Source: Acinetobacter sp. WCHAc010034
Lineage (GTDB): Bacteria; Pseudomonadota; Gammaproteobacteria; Pseudomonadales; Moraxellaceae
Length of the DNA stretch: 64,000 nucleotides
Direction: 5' to 3'
Assembly: GCF_001696615.3 (NCBI RefSeq)
Contig: NZ_CP032279.1
Span: 1,426,001-1,490,000 of the forward strand
Positions 29,726-36,897 of this stretch are shown here, piece after piece. The translations under genes were made by a program, and so were the position numbers. Every line of letters starts with the position of its first letter. Within the stretch, counting starts at the first letter, position 1. The notes beneath the pieces are model-generated. The model was not told the DNA's origin. It did no database searches and saw only the letters and a program-made list of their open reading frames with translations.

Positions 29726-29934
29726 CTGGTTTTGATGATTATTTTTAAACTCATTCAAGATTCAGAAATTTAACCAATCTAGCTAAATCCTTGTTTCTCA
29801 ACAAGTTTTAATCAACATCACCGCCGATGGATATGCATTATAGGGGAAAAAATTACAGACGCAAGGCCTTTTTTTAAATATTTCGGAATATGCGCTTTGA
29901 GTGCTTATTTATTCCGCAAAATGCGCGTTTTTTT

Positions 29935-31011
29935 CTATTTTTTCAATAAAACCGGCACTGCGCCCGCCAGCTTATCCAGCAGTTTTTCTTTTTTACTCTT
30001 CTCCTGCCAGTTTAAAGGGCGGCAATCGATGTATTCGCAGTAGCCGCTTTCACCGCTTTCTTCCGCATCGCCTATTTTCACCTGATAGCTGAAACTGCCT
30101 GCATAGCCTGCCCCGGCGCCGAATTTGAAGTCGCCGCGGCTTTGCGCCTGAATCCGGATAGGCACAGCGCCGCTGGATGCCGTCCATTCAAATTCCCGCG
30201 GCAGATACATTTTACGGTGATCCGGCGTAGTCACTGCCGGATAAACGCGGTGCACTTTCAGGCATACACCTTCATCCAGCATTTGCACCTGCGCTGAATT
30301 GAAATCCTTAAGATACAGCCTGGACTGCAGAATGCGGTTCAGGCGGTCGCGGGCCTGCATCACAATCAGCTGGCGCCGCCGGCTGAGATTAATGGTTTGC
30401 GCGGTATAAAAGGCGATAGGCAAAAACGGGAAATTGACGGCGCGGGCGAATTCCAGCGAGCCTAATTGCTGAATCCGGTACTTTTGACCTTTATAGCCAA
30501 TTTCCCCTGTGCATTCGCACAGCTGTGACCAGTATTCTGCCAGCCCCATTCTCAGCTTGCTGAAATAGCACGGCGCTTCGGCAGTTTTAATTTCCAGATC
30601 AAAGCTGAGTTCGCGGTCAAGGCGCCGCAGCTGAAATTCAGGAAAGGCGCCGCTGAAGTTTTCCCGGTCCAGAAACTGAAAGGAGCCGGGCTTAAAAATG
30701 CAGTCGCTGTGCACAGAATAGCGGCTGAACTGGCCAGCCATATGCGGGCTGATGCTGGACATCACCGTTGCGGTATTTTGCGCAGCATGCCGCATGGCGG
30801 CGCCATTGCGCAAAACCGCCGCATTCGGCTGGCCAATCATGCTGATGAAATTGAGATAATGCAGCGGCGCAGGGAGATTGGGGATTTTCAGCGCCAGCAG
30901 TATGGCTTTGTATTGCCGGGTTTGCGCATGCAAAGGAAGATTATGCTGAAGCTGCGCCGGAGTCTGATTCAGCTGTTTGGATTGATCTAAAAAATCTGGA
31001 AACAACTGCAT
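29935..31011 (-). CDS. Conserved protein of unknown function
   Basis: A 358-residue protein I cannot assign with certainty; it resembles a conserved Acinetobacter family (possibly DUF6670). No signal peptide or transmembrane helix is evident. The N-terminus is rich in Gln/His, the middle is beta-like (RYSVHSDCIFKPGSFQFLDR, ELSFDLEIKTAEAPCYF), and the C-terminal half is a lipocalin-like or immunoglobulin-like set of strands (FEWTASSGAVPIRIQAQSRG, GYAGSFSYQVKI). GYCEYIDCRPLNWQE close to the end has two Cys. It ends beside the rRNA leader and lies 18 bp downstream of pssA, so the two are probably co-transcribed. Confidence 0.6.
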   Translation of the reverse strand: MQLFPDFLDQSKQLNQTPAQLQHNLPLHAQTRQYKAILLALKIPNLPAPLHYLNFISMIGQPNAAVLRNGAAMRHAAQNTATVMSSISPHMAGQFSRYSVHSDCIFKPGSFQFLDRENFSGAFPEFQLRRLDRELSFDLEIKTAEAPCYFSKLRMGLAEYWSQLCECTGEIGYKGQKYRIQQLGSLEFARAVNFPFLPIAFYTAQTINLSRRRQLIVMQARDRLNRILQSRLYLKDFNSAQVQMLDEGVCLKVHRVYPAVTTPDHRKMYLPREFEWTASSGAVPIRIQAQSRGDFKFGAGAGYAGSFSYQVKIGDAEESGESGYCEYIDCRPLNWQEKSKKEKLLDKLAGAVPVLLKK

Positions 31012-31029
31012 ATCAGACTCCTTACATGA

Positions 31030-31857
31030 TTATGCTGCCGTATTTTTCCGCGCCAGGAATGTAGTGACAAATCCGGACAGCGCGTAAATCAGCGAAATCA
31101 CTAAAATGCCGACCGGAATGTTATAGGTCACGGCAGCCATGACAAAGACGATGATCGGCAGGACCGCAAAAGGAACGCGCTTGCGGTCTACAGTTTTAAA
31201 TGAATAGTATTTAATGTTTGAAATCATCAGCAGGCCGACTGAAACAATAACGGCAGCATTCAGAACCTGAACGCCGGTTTCACGCAGGTCAAAGACTTCC
31301 GGAAAATCACGCGCCACCAGCACCAGTGAAATAACCATCACCGCGGCCAATGGGCTGGCCACGCCAATAAAGTAGCGCTTATCGACCACGCCGATCTGCA
31401 CATTGAAGCGCGCCAGGCGGAACGCGGCGCAGGCGGTATAGACAAAGCAGGCCGCCAAGCCGATGCGCCCCAGATCATTCAGGCTCCAGCTGTACATCAG
31501 GATAGCTGGAGCCACGCCGAAGGCCAGCAAGTCAGACAAAGAGTCAAACTGCTCGCCGAACGGGCTTTGCGCGCCGATTGCGCGGGCCACCCGGCCATCC
31601 AGGCCGTCAAATAAAGCCGCAATGAAAATGGCGTACACCGCCTGGGTATATTCGCCGTTCATGCTGGCGATAATTGAATAGAAGCCCGACAGCAGCGCTG
31701 CCGTGGTGATTAAGTTAGGCCACAGGTAGATGCCGCGACGTTTGACCTTCTGCCCTTCGTGGGTGTGCTCTTCCTCTTCCACCTCAAAAGTAATGCCGTC
31801 AAAAGCGCTTTCTTCTTTGGCGGAAATTTCCCGTTCAGGTTTATTTATATTTGTCAT
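31030..31857 (-). CDS. pssA: CDP-diacylglycerol-serine O-phosphatidyltransferase
   Basis: A 275-residue integral membrane CDP-alcohol phosphatidyltransferase. The signature DGxxAR(x8)Gx3Dx3D is read as DGRVARAIGAQSPFGEQFDS plus LSD at about residues 83-105. Several transmembrane helices follow. The enzyme transfers phosphatidyl from CDP-diacylglycerol to serine, the first step towards phosphatidylethanolamine. This is the membrane-type (Bacillus-like) enzyme, not the E. coli PLD-type. The N-terminal 40 residues are hydrophilic and acidic. Confidence 0.9.
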   Translation of the reverse strand: MTNINKPEREISAKEESAFDGITFEVEEEEHTHEGQKVKRRGIYLWPNLITTAALLSGFYSIIASMNGEYTQAVYAIFIAALFDGLDGRVARAIGAQSPFGEQFDSLSDLLAFGVAPAILMYSWSLNDLGRIGLAACFVYTACAAFRLARFNVQIGVVDKRYFIGVASPLAAVMVISLVLVARDFPEVFDLRETGVQVLNAAVIVSVGLLMISNIKYYSFKTVDRKRVPFAVLPIIVFVMAAVTYNIPVGILVISLIYALSGFVTTFLARKNTAA

Positions 31858-31906
31858 TCTTCGATCCTAACTGTGACCTTGCAACTTGCTTCAGCTTAAA
31901 CTTGTA

Positions 31907-32764
31907 TTACTCGCCAACCAGCCAGCGCACCGCCGCGTGGCCGCCATTTTCGTTCATGCGCAGGTGCGGGAACAGCCACTGCAGCGCTTCATCGGCATCC
32001 TGAGAGAACTTCCAAGGCGGGTTGATCACCAGCAGGCCGCAGCCGTTCAAGCCGACCGGAGTATCGTCCGGCCATACGCAGATTTCGCAAACCAGCTGGC
32101 GGCGGATGCCGGTCTTGTACATTTTCTTTTCAAAACGCTCGATCATCGCGCGGTCTTTGATTGGGTACCAGACCGCAAATACGCCTGTCGGCCATTTTTT
32201 ATAGGCTGCCACCAGCAATTCCACCAGCTGCGGGAAATCTTTGCGCTCTAATTCATAAGGCGGGTCAATCATCACCAAGCCGCGCTTTTCCTTTGGCGGA
32301 ATAACGCCCAGCAGGCCTTCATAGGCATCGCGCTCATGCAGGCCGGCGCGCTTGTCAAAAATATTGTGGCGCAGCTGCTGGAAGACATCGCGCTGCATTT
32401 CAAAAATTGTGGCTTTATCAATTTCACGCATGCCTTCCAGCGCAAACCACGGCGAGCCCGGATAAGCGCCTTTGCCGAAATTCGAGCGCATTTTTTCCAC
32501 AATTTTCAAATACTGCTGCACGCCTTCAGGCGCAGTGCGCTTGACCGAATCATCCAGCTTAACCAGGCGATGAATACCGTTTAAGAACTCACCCGATTTT
32601 TGCGCTTCCGATGTCGATAAATCATATTTGCCCGCGCCGCCATGCGTATCGACATAGCGGTATGGCTTATCTTTAGCATTCAGCCGGGCCAGCAGCTGAA
32701 GCAGCAGCACGTGCTTCATAACATCGGCAAAGTTGCCTGCATGGAAATGGTGACGGTAATTCAT
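31907..32764 (-). CDS. rlmJ: 23S rRNA (adenine2030-N6)-methyltransferase
   Basis: A 285-residue methyltransferase. MNYRHHFHAGNFADVMKHV at the N-terminus and the catalytic MIDPPYELERKDF (DPPY motif of N6-adenine methylases) define RlmJ. YVDTHGGAGKYDL is the SAM-binding segment. It methylates A2030 in domain V of 23S rRNA. Length matches E. coli (280). Confidence 0.93.
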   Translation of the reverse strand: MNYRHHFHAGNFADVMKHVLLLQLLARLNAKDKPYRYVDTHGGAGKYDLSTSEAQKSGEFLNGIHRLVKLDDSVKRTAPEGVQQYLKIVEKMRSNFGKGAYPGSPWFALEGMREIDKATIFEMQRDVFQQLRHNIFDKRAGLHERDAYEGLLGVIPPKEKRGLVMIDPPYELERKDFPQLVELLVAAYKKWPTGVFAVWYPIKDRAMIERFEKKMYKTGIRRQLVCEICVWPDDTPVGLNGCGLLVINPPWKFSQDADEALQWLFPHLRMNENGGHAAVRWLVGE

Positions 32765-32882
32765 GTTTCTACAATTCCTGATATCAACGGCTATTTTAGC
32801 ATGAAAAATAGTTTCATTCCGATGCTTATCTTGCTCTAGAATGGTTCACCCTTTTTCTCACCACTTTTGCGGTTTTTTGCTT

Positions 32883-33485
32883 ATGGAAACAGTTCTTCTC
32901 CCAAAGTCCTGGAATGTTGATCAAGTCTTAGATGATTTGGATCAGCATGGATTCGCCCTGATTGATGACGCCTATTCCCCTGAATATGTGCATGCGCTGG
33001 CTGAGGAATGCGCCTCGCGCCTGAACCAGTTCCGGGAGGCCGCCATTCAAAATGGCGTGGTCAGCAAAATCCGCAGCGACCATATTTTATGGATCAATGA
33101 AGAATTGCAAACCGCGCAGCAGCACATCCGCTATTTAAACGCCCTTTCAGATCAGCTGAATCAGGCGTTTTTTTTGGGCATTCAGGAAGTGGAAGCGCAT
33201 TTCGCCTGCTATAACGCGGGGGAGTTTTACGCCCTGCACCGCGACAACCCGCAGCGCAAAAATGACCGGGTGATTTCCACGGTATATTACCTGCATGAAG
33301 ACTGGCAGGACGGCTGGGGCGGCGAGCTGCGCCTGCAGGATAAGTATGATCAGTGGCATATCATTCAGCCGAAACCGAACCGCATTGCGATATTTCAAAG
33401 TGACTTACTGCATGAAGTGATTCAGGCCAAGCATCAGCGCCTGTCCATCACCGCCTGGCTGCGCAGCGGCAATTCCATCTGGTAA
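32883..33485 (+). CDS. 2-oxoglutarate/Fe(II)-dependent oxygenase
   Basis: A 200-residue (or 214, from the ATG at 32841) double-stranded beta-helix oxygenase of the prolyl-4-hydroxylase type. The iron ligands are HRD in FYALHRDNPQRKN and the distal His in SDLLHEVIQAKHQRL; RLSITAWLR supplies the arginine for 2-oxoglutarate. HFACYNAGEFYALHRD and STVYYLHEDWQDGWGGELRL are typical of the family, including PKHD-type and EgtB-unrelated hydroxylases. A TAGAAT that could be the -10 overlaps the upstream ATG, so I favour the second start. Substrate unknown. Confidence 0.82.
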   Translation: METVLLPKSWNVDQVLDDLDQHGFALIDDAYSPEYVHALAEECASRLNQFREAAIQNGVVSKIRSDHILWINEELQTAQQHIRYLNALSDQLNQAFFLGIQEVEAHFACYNAGEFYALHRDNPQRKNDRVISTVYYLHEDWQDGWGGELRLQDKYDQWHIIQPKPNRIAIFQSDLLHEVIQAKHQRLSITAWLRSGNSIW

Positions 33486-33545
33486 AGCTTTAAATTGCGC
33501 TGTCCGCCCTCATATAGCTGTTATTGACAGATGAGGAAAACGCCA

Positions 33546-34073
33546 ATGCCTGAGCACACCAAACATATCATTCAACGTATTGGTGAAACAGATCAATTGT
33601 ATTTGCAGGGAAACAGCGCCGAGCTTGCGCTGGAGCGCGCGGATTTGCGCCTGCAGCTGGTCATGCTCAGCCGGATGCGCCAGGAGCAGATCCACTTCCT
33701 GCAGGAAGCCGTGGTGCTGCTGGAGCAGAGCCGGATTGAGTTTGCGGAAATGCCGCTCAGCCTGTATGTCAATTTGTCGCTGCATTTGGCCAAAGCCTAC
33801 ATGCTGTATTTTGAAATTACCCGTGAGCCGCGTTTTGCGCTGATTACCCAGCAGATTTTAAAGCCGATGACGCATGATGACTACGGCGACATTTATTTCT
33901 TCCTGGCTTATGCCTCGGTGGCGAAAAACGAGCCGTCACTCTCCCGGCACTGGCTGAAAAAATATGTAAAAACCCAGGCATTTGATCTGGAGCTGATGCG
34001 CGGGCATTCCGCTTTTGACGCCTTCCGCTCAGAGCTTTGGTTTGAGCAGCTGATTCAAAGCCGGCTGCACTGA
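33546..34073 (+). CDS. Alpha-helical protein of unknown function
   Basis: A 175-residue protein, all-helical by sequence, which I do not recognise. Its first half (MPEHTKHIIQRIGETDQLYL, RADLRLQLVMLSRMRQEQ) suggests paired helices. The second half, with IYFFLAYASVAKNEPSLSRHW, has a TPR-like helix-turn-helix look. No signal peptide. The ATG at 33546 is preceded by GAGGA at a suitable distance, which fits better than the ATG five codons upstream. It lies 60 bp after the Fe(II) oxygenase gene. Confidence 0.7.
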   Translation: MPEHTKHIIQRIGETDQLYLQGNSAELALERADLRLQLVMLSRMRQEQIHFLQEAVVLLEQSRIEFAEMPLSLYVNLSLHLAKAYMLYFEITREPRFALITQQILKPMTHDDYGDIYFFLAYASVAKNEPSLSRHWLKKYVKTQAFDLELMRGHSAFDAFRSELWFEQLIQSRLH

Positions 34074-34125
34074 CCCGCTGAATTGAACCGGCGCCTGAGC
34101 CGGGGCAATGCAGCTGTTCAGATGC

Positions 34126-35062
34126 CTATCCCAGCAGCCAGAAAGAGACTGGCATAAAATGCAGCGCCAGCCCGTATAAGCCCACCAGCGCGCAGCTGAC
34201 TATTGTGCCTGAAGCGATGTATTGGGCCGATGTGCCCGTACCCTGATAATGCGTTTCCAAAGCCACAATATTGGCTGCCGGCGGCAGGCAGAACAGCAGG
34301 AACATCACGCCGATATAGCGCTCAACCTGCGGGATGGGCGCAAAGGCGTACGCCAAGCTGCAGACCGCCGCGCCGCAAAGCAGCTTCAGCGCGAATATCC
34401 GACTGCTGCGCAGAATATCCTGCCCGGATACGCGGGTACGGCGCATCCACATGCCCAGCACGCACATGCCGCTAAAGCTCATGCCTATTTTGGCGCACTG
34501 ATAAATCAGATCAATCCAGTGATGCTCCTGCAGATACTGCAGGCCCAGCAGCCGGAAAACTCCCGCCAGCAGCAGCGCCAGAACCGGCGGAGACAATGCC
34601 ACTTTTTGGGCAGCCGATGTCCAAGGCTGTCCAGCTGCGCTGACTGCCGTGACCGCCCAGATATTGCCGAAAATTGAACCGCCGACATACAGCGCGACCA
34701 TCGGCGCGCTGACTTCCTGGCCAAACAGCGCCAGGGCAAAGGGAAAGCCCAGCCATGCCAGATTGACATAGCTGACGCATAAAGCACGCAATCTGTCTTT
34801 TAAAATAAGCAGGAAAAAATAAAACAGCAGCACGGCGGACGCAAAGCTGAACAGCATTAAGCTGAGGCTGCTGGGCTGATAAAACACCATGTTGTAAATA
34901 ATGACAATTGGAATAAAGCAACGCGCCAGTCCGCTGGCCAGCAGCGCCTTTAAAGACGCGGCGGCTGAAATTGAGGCCAGCCCAAGCCCGCACAGAAAGC
35001 CAAAAACCGGAAGAAGCAAAGCCACCGTTACCGTCCTGCAGATCAGTCCCGCCCATGCTATC
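34126..35062 (-). CDS. AEC-family transporter (auxin efflux carrier type)
   Basis: A protein of about 312 residues with roughly ten hydrophobic segments split into two halves of five, the pattern of the AEC family of malate, malonate and other organic acid transporters. YVNLAWLGFPFALALFG near residue 100 holds the NxxxxGxP-like signature, and the C-terminal CLPPAANIVALETHYQGTGTSA is characteristic. The frame begins at a GTG (35062-35064). It is divergent from tatA; a Pho-box-like site lies between them. Substrate unknown. Confidence 0.82.
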
Positions 35063-35106
35063 ACTATTCAGCGCCTGAGCGCGCTGAAAACTAGCATGTC
35101 TTCAAA

Positions 35107-35135
35107 CTGCAATCTGGATGTCACATCCCTGTCAT
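35107..35135 (+). promoter_or_regulatory. Pho-box-like repeats upstream of tatA
   Basis: Three 7-bp units at an 11-bp period: CTGCAAT (35107-35113), ATGTCAC (35118-35124), CTGTCAT (35129-35135). The last matches the PhoB half-site CTGTCAT exactly, the second at five or six positions. TGAAAT, a possible -10, begins 10 bp downstream, the usual spacing when PhoB replaces the -35. The tatA start is 45 bp away. Confidence 0.5.
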
Positions 35136-35179
35136 GCGCAGCTGTTGAAATCGTCTGAAAATGAAAAGAGGAAAAAATC

Positions 35180-35395
35180 ATGGCAGGACTATCAATTTGG
35201 CATGTGCTGATTTTTGCAATTGTCGTCATTCTGCTGTTCGGCACATCAAAGCTGAAAAATCTGGGCAAAGATGTTGGCGGCGCAGTCAAAGACTTTAAAA
35301 AATCCATTAAAGATGATGAAGCAGCTGCAGCCTTGAAAGAACCGCGCACCATCGACGCCCAAGTCAAAAGCGCTGAAAGCTCAGTGAAAAGCTAA
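35180..35395 (+). CDS. tatA: Sec-independent translocase subunit TatA
   Basis: A 71-residue protein with an N-terminal transmembrane helix (about 5-20, [15 protein letters not shown]), the FG hinge, and an amphipathic helix ([20 protein letters not shown]). TatA oligomerises to form the pore of the twin-arginine translocase. It is preceded by AGAGGA and followed after 16 bp by tatB. The Pho-box-like repeat lies upstream. Confidence 0.95.
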   Translation: MAGLSIWHVLIFAIVVILLFGTSKLKNLGKDVGGAVKDFKKSIKDDEAAAALKEPRTIDAQVKSAESSVKS

Positions 35396-35411
35396 GTGTG
35401 AGTGCTGATTC

Positions 35412-35846
35412 ATGCTGAATATTGGAATGACTGAACTGCTGTGTTTTGCCATTATTGCTCTGCTGGTGCTTGGCCCGGAGAAATTGCCTGAAGCCGCGCG
35501 CTTTGCCGGAAAATGGTATGCAAAGATCAAGAGAACCATCAGCAATGTGCAAAACGACATAGACCGCGAGCTGCGGCTGTCTGAGCTGCGCGAGCAAATG
35601 CAAAATGAAATGAAGCGCATACAGGAGCTTGAAGAAAAAATGCAGGCTCAAATGAATGCGCTGCAGCAGCAGAAAATATCCGCTGCGGAAAATCAGCCCG
35701 AACCCGCCCATCCGGACCATAAAAACACCCCGTTGCGCTATACCCCTGCAGAACGGCCTCAGGCGCCTTTGCTTGCCATTTCAAAACAGCCGGCCTGCGG
35801 CGCCGCCATGCCGCTGCAGCTGAATAACTATAAGGTGGCGGTATGA
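35412..35846 (+). CDS. tatB: Sec-independent translocase subunit TatB
   Basis: A 144-residue protein. The N-terminal helix and hinge MLNIGMTELLCFAIIALLVL with GPEKLPEAAR (GPxxLP, the TatB form) are followed by a long amphipathic helix (to about residue 85) and a variable tail rich in Pro. TatB binds TatC to receive twin-arginine precursors. The start overlaps nothing; the end overlaps tatC by 4 bp (ATGA), showing translational coupling. Confidence 0.94.
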   Translation: MLNIGMTELLCFAIIALLVLGPEKLPEAARFAGKWYAKIKRTISNVQNDIDRELRLSELREQMQNEMKRIQELEEKMQAQMNALQQQKISAAENQPEPAHPDHKNTPLRYTPAERPQAPLLAISKQPACGAAMPLQLNNYKVAV

Positions 35847-36631
35847 CGCAAACCTCACAGCCGCAGCTGCCGAATACTGTGGACAGCCGCGAACAGGAAA
35901 TGCTGCAGGAAATGCCGATCACCAAGCACCTGGTGGTGCTGCGCAAGCATCTCTTTAAAATTGTCAGCCTGCTGATTGGCCTGTTTTTCTGCCTGCTGCC
36001 CTTTGCCAACCGCACCTACCAAATACTGTCTGAACCGCTGCGCGCCCAGCTGCCGGCAACATCGACCATGATTGCTACAGATGTGACTGCAACTTTCATG
36101 GCGCCCTTTAAGCTGAACTTCTTTATTGCCCTGATGCTGGCCATGCCGTACATCATTTATCAGCTGTGGGCCTATGTAAAGCCAGCGCTGTACGCCAAAG
36201 AAAAAGCGCTGGCCCTGCCGATGCTGATCGGCAGCATCGGCCTGTTCTACCTCGGCATTTCTTTTGCCTATTACATTGCGCTGCCGTCCATTCTGCACTT
36301 TTTCATCAGCGTTTCGCCTGAAACGGTCGCGCCGATGACCGACATCAACAGCTACTTAGCCTTCTGCCTGAAGCTGTTTCTGGTATTCGGCATTACCTTT
36401 GAAATTCCAATTATTACCCTGCTGCTGATTTTAATTGGCGTGGTTACAACGCAGCAGCTGGTTGAAAAACGGCGCTTCATTGTGGTCGGCTGCTTTTTTG
36501 TCGCGATGTTTGTCACCCCGCCCGATGCGCTGTCCATGATCATGCTGGCCGTTCCGATGTGGATGCTGTTTGAACTGGGACTGCTGGCCGGCAAGCTGCT
36601 GGAAAAAAGAAGAAACGCCGAAAGCTCTTAA
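35843..36631 (+). CDS. tatC: Sec-independent translocase subunit TatC
   Basis: A 262-residue protein with six transmembrane helices. Family blocks: MPITKHLVVLRKHLFKIV at the N-terminus (EHLxELR-equivalent), PFKLNFFIALMLAMPYIIYQ, WAYVKPALYAKEKAL, and VFGITFEIPIITLLLI. TatC is the receptor for the twin-arginine signal. It overlaps tatB by 4 bp and ends before a hairpin terminator, 266 bp ahead of phoX. Confidence 0.95.
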   Translation: MTQTSQPQLPNTVDSREQEMLQEMPITKHLVVLRKHLFKIVSLLIGLFFCLLPFANRTYQILSEPLRAQLPATSTMIATDVTATFMAPFKLNFFIALMLAMPYIIYQLWAYVKPALYAKEKALALPMLIGSIGLFYLGISFAYYIALPSILHFFISVSPETVAPMTDINSYLAFCLKLFLVFGITFEIPIITLLLILIGVVTTQQLVEKRRFIVVGCFFVAMFVTPPDALSMIMLAVPMWMLFELGLLAGKLLEKRRNAESS

Positions 36632-36637
36632 GTTCAG

Positions 36638-36660
36638 GCAGGCTCCGGCCTGCTTTTTTA
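36638..36660 (+). terminator. Rho-independent terminator of tatABC
   Basis: GCAGGC / GCCTGC stem with loop TCCG, then a TTTTTT run, 7 bp after the tatC stop. It separates tatABC from phoX, so phoX needs its own promoter. Confidence 0.8.
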
Positions 36661-36795
36661 TGCGCAGCCTAAACCCATCCTCAGTCCCTTCAAAATAATT
36701 CGCTCCTCGAAGCCTTCAGCTGGATAGCGCATTCAGCATGAAGTGCAAGCTTAAACCCTGTTTTTTCATCATTTTGTCTTATTTTTTTCACCAGA

Positions 36796-36824
36796 CTGTC
36801 ATCCCTCAGTCAAGCGGTCGTCAT
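36796..36824 (+). promoter_or_regulatory. Pho-box-like repeats upstream of phoX
   Basis: Three 7-bp units at an 11-bp period: CTGTCAT (36796-36802), CAGTCAA (36807-36813), TCGTCAT (36818-36824), with 4-bp spacers. The first is an exact PhoB half-site. A possible -10 (TTAAGT) lies about 9 bp past the third unit. The phoX start is 74 bp downstream. Confidence 0.55.
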
Positions 36825-36897
36825 ACTTCCGCCTTAAGTTAGAGAGGACTTTAGAAAAACATGCCTTTTCAACTGACTCTACTTAGGAATTACTTCG

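Larger units (their letters stand above)
29494..29934 (-). other. rRNA operon leader and promoter region
   Basis: 441 bp without a gene. It holds the 16S processing arm (29605-29646) and the putative promoter (29698-29725). I could not find a convincing boxA copy. The segment beyond the promoter (29726-29850) is AT-rich, as expected for UP-element or Fis-type activation, but no site can be assigned. Confidence 0.7.
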
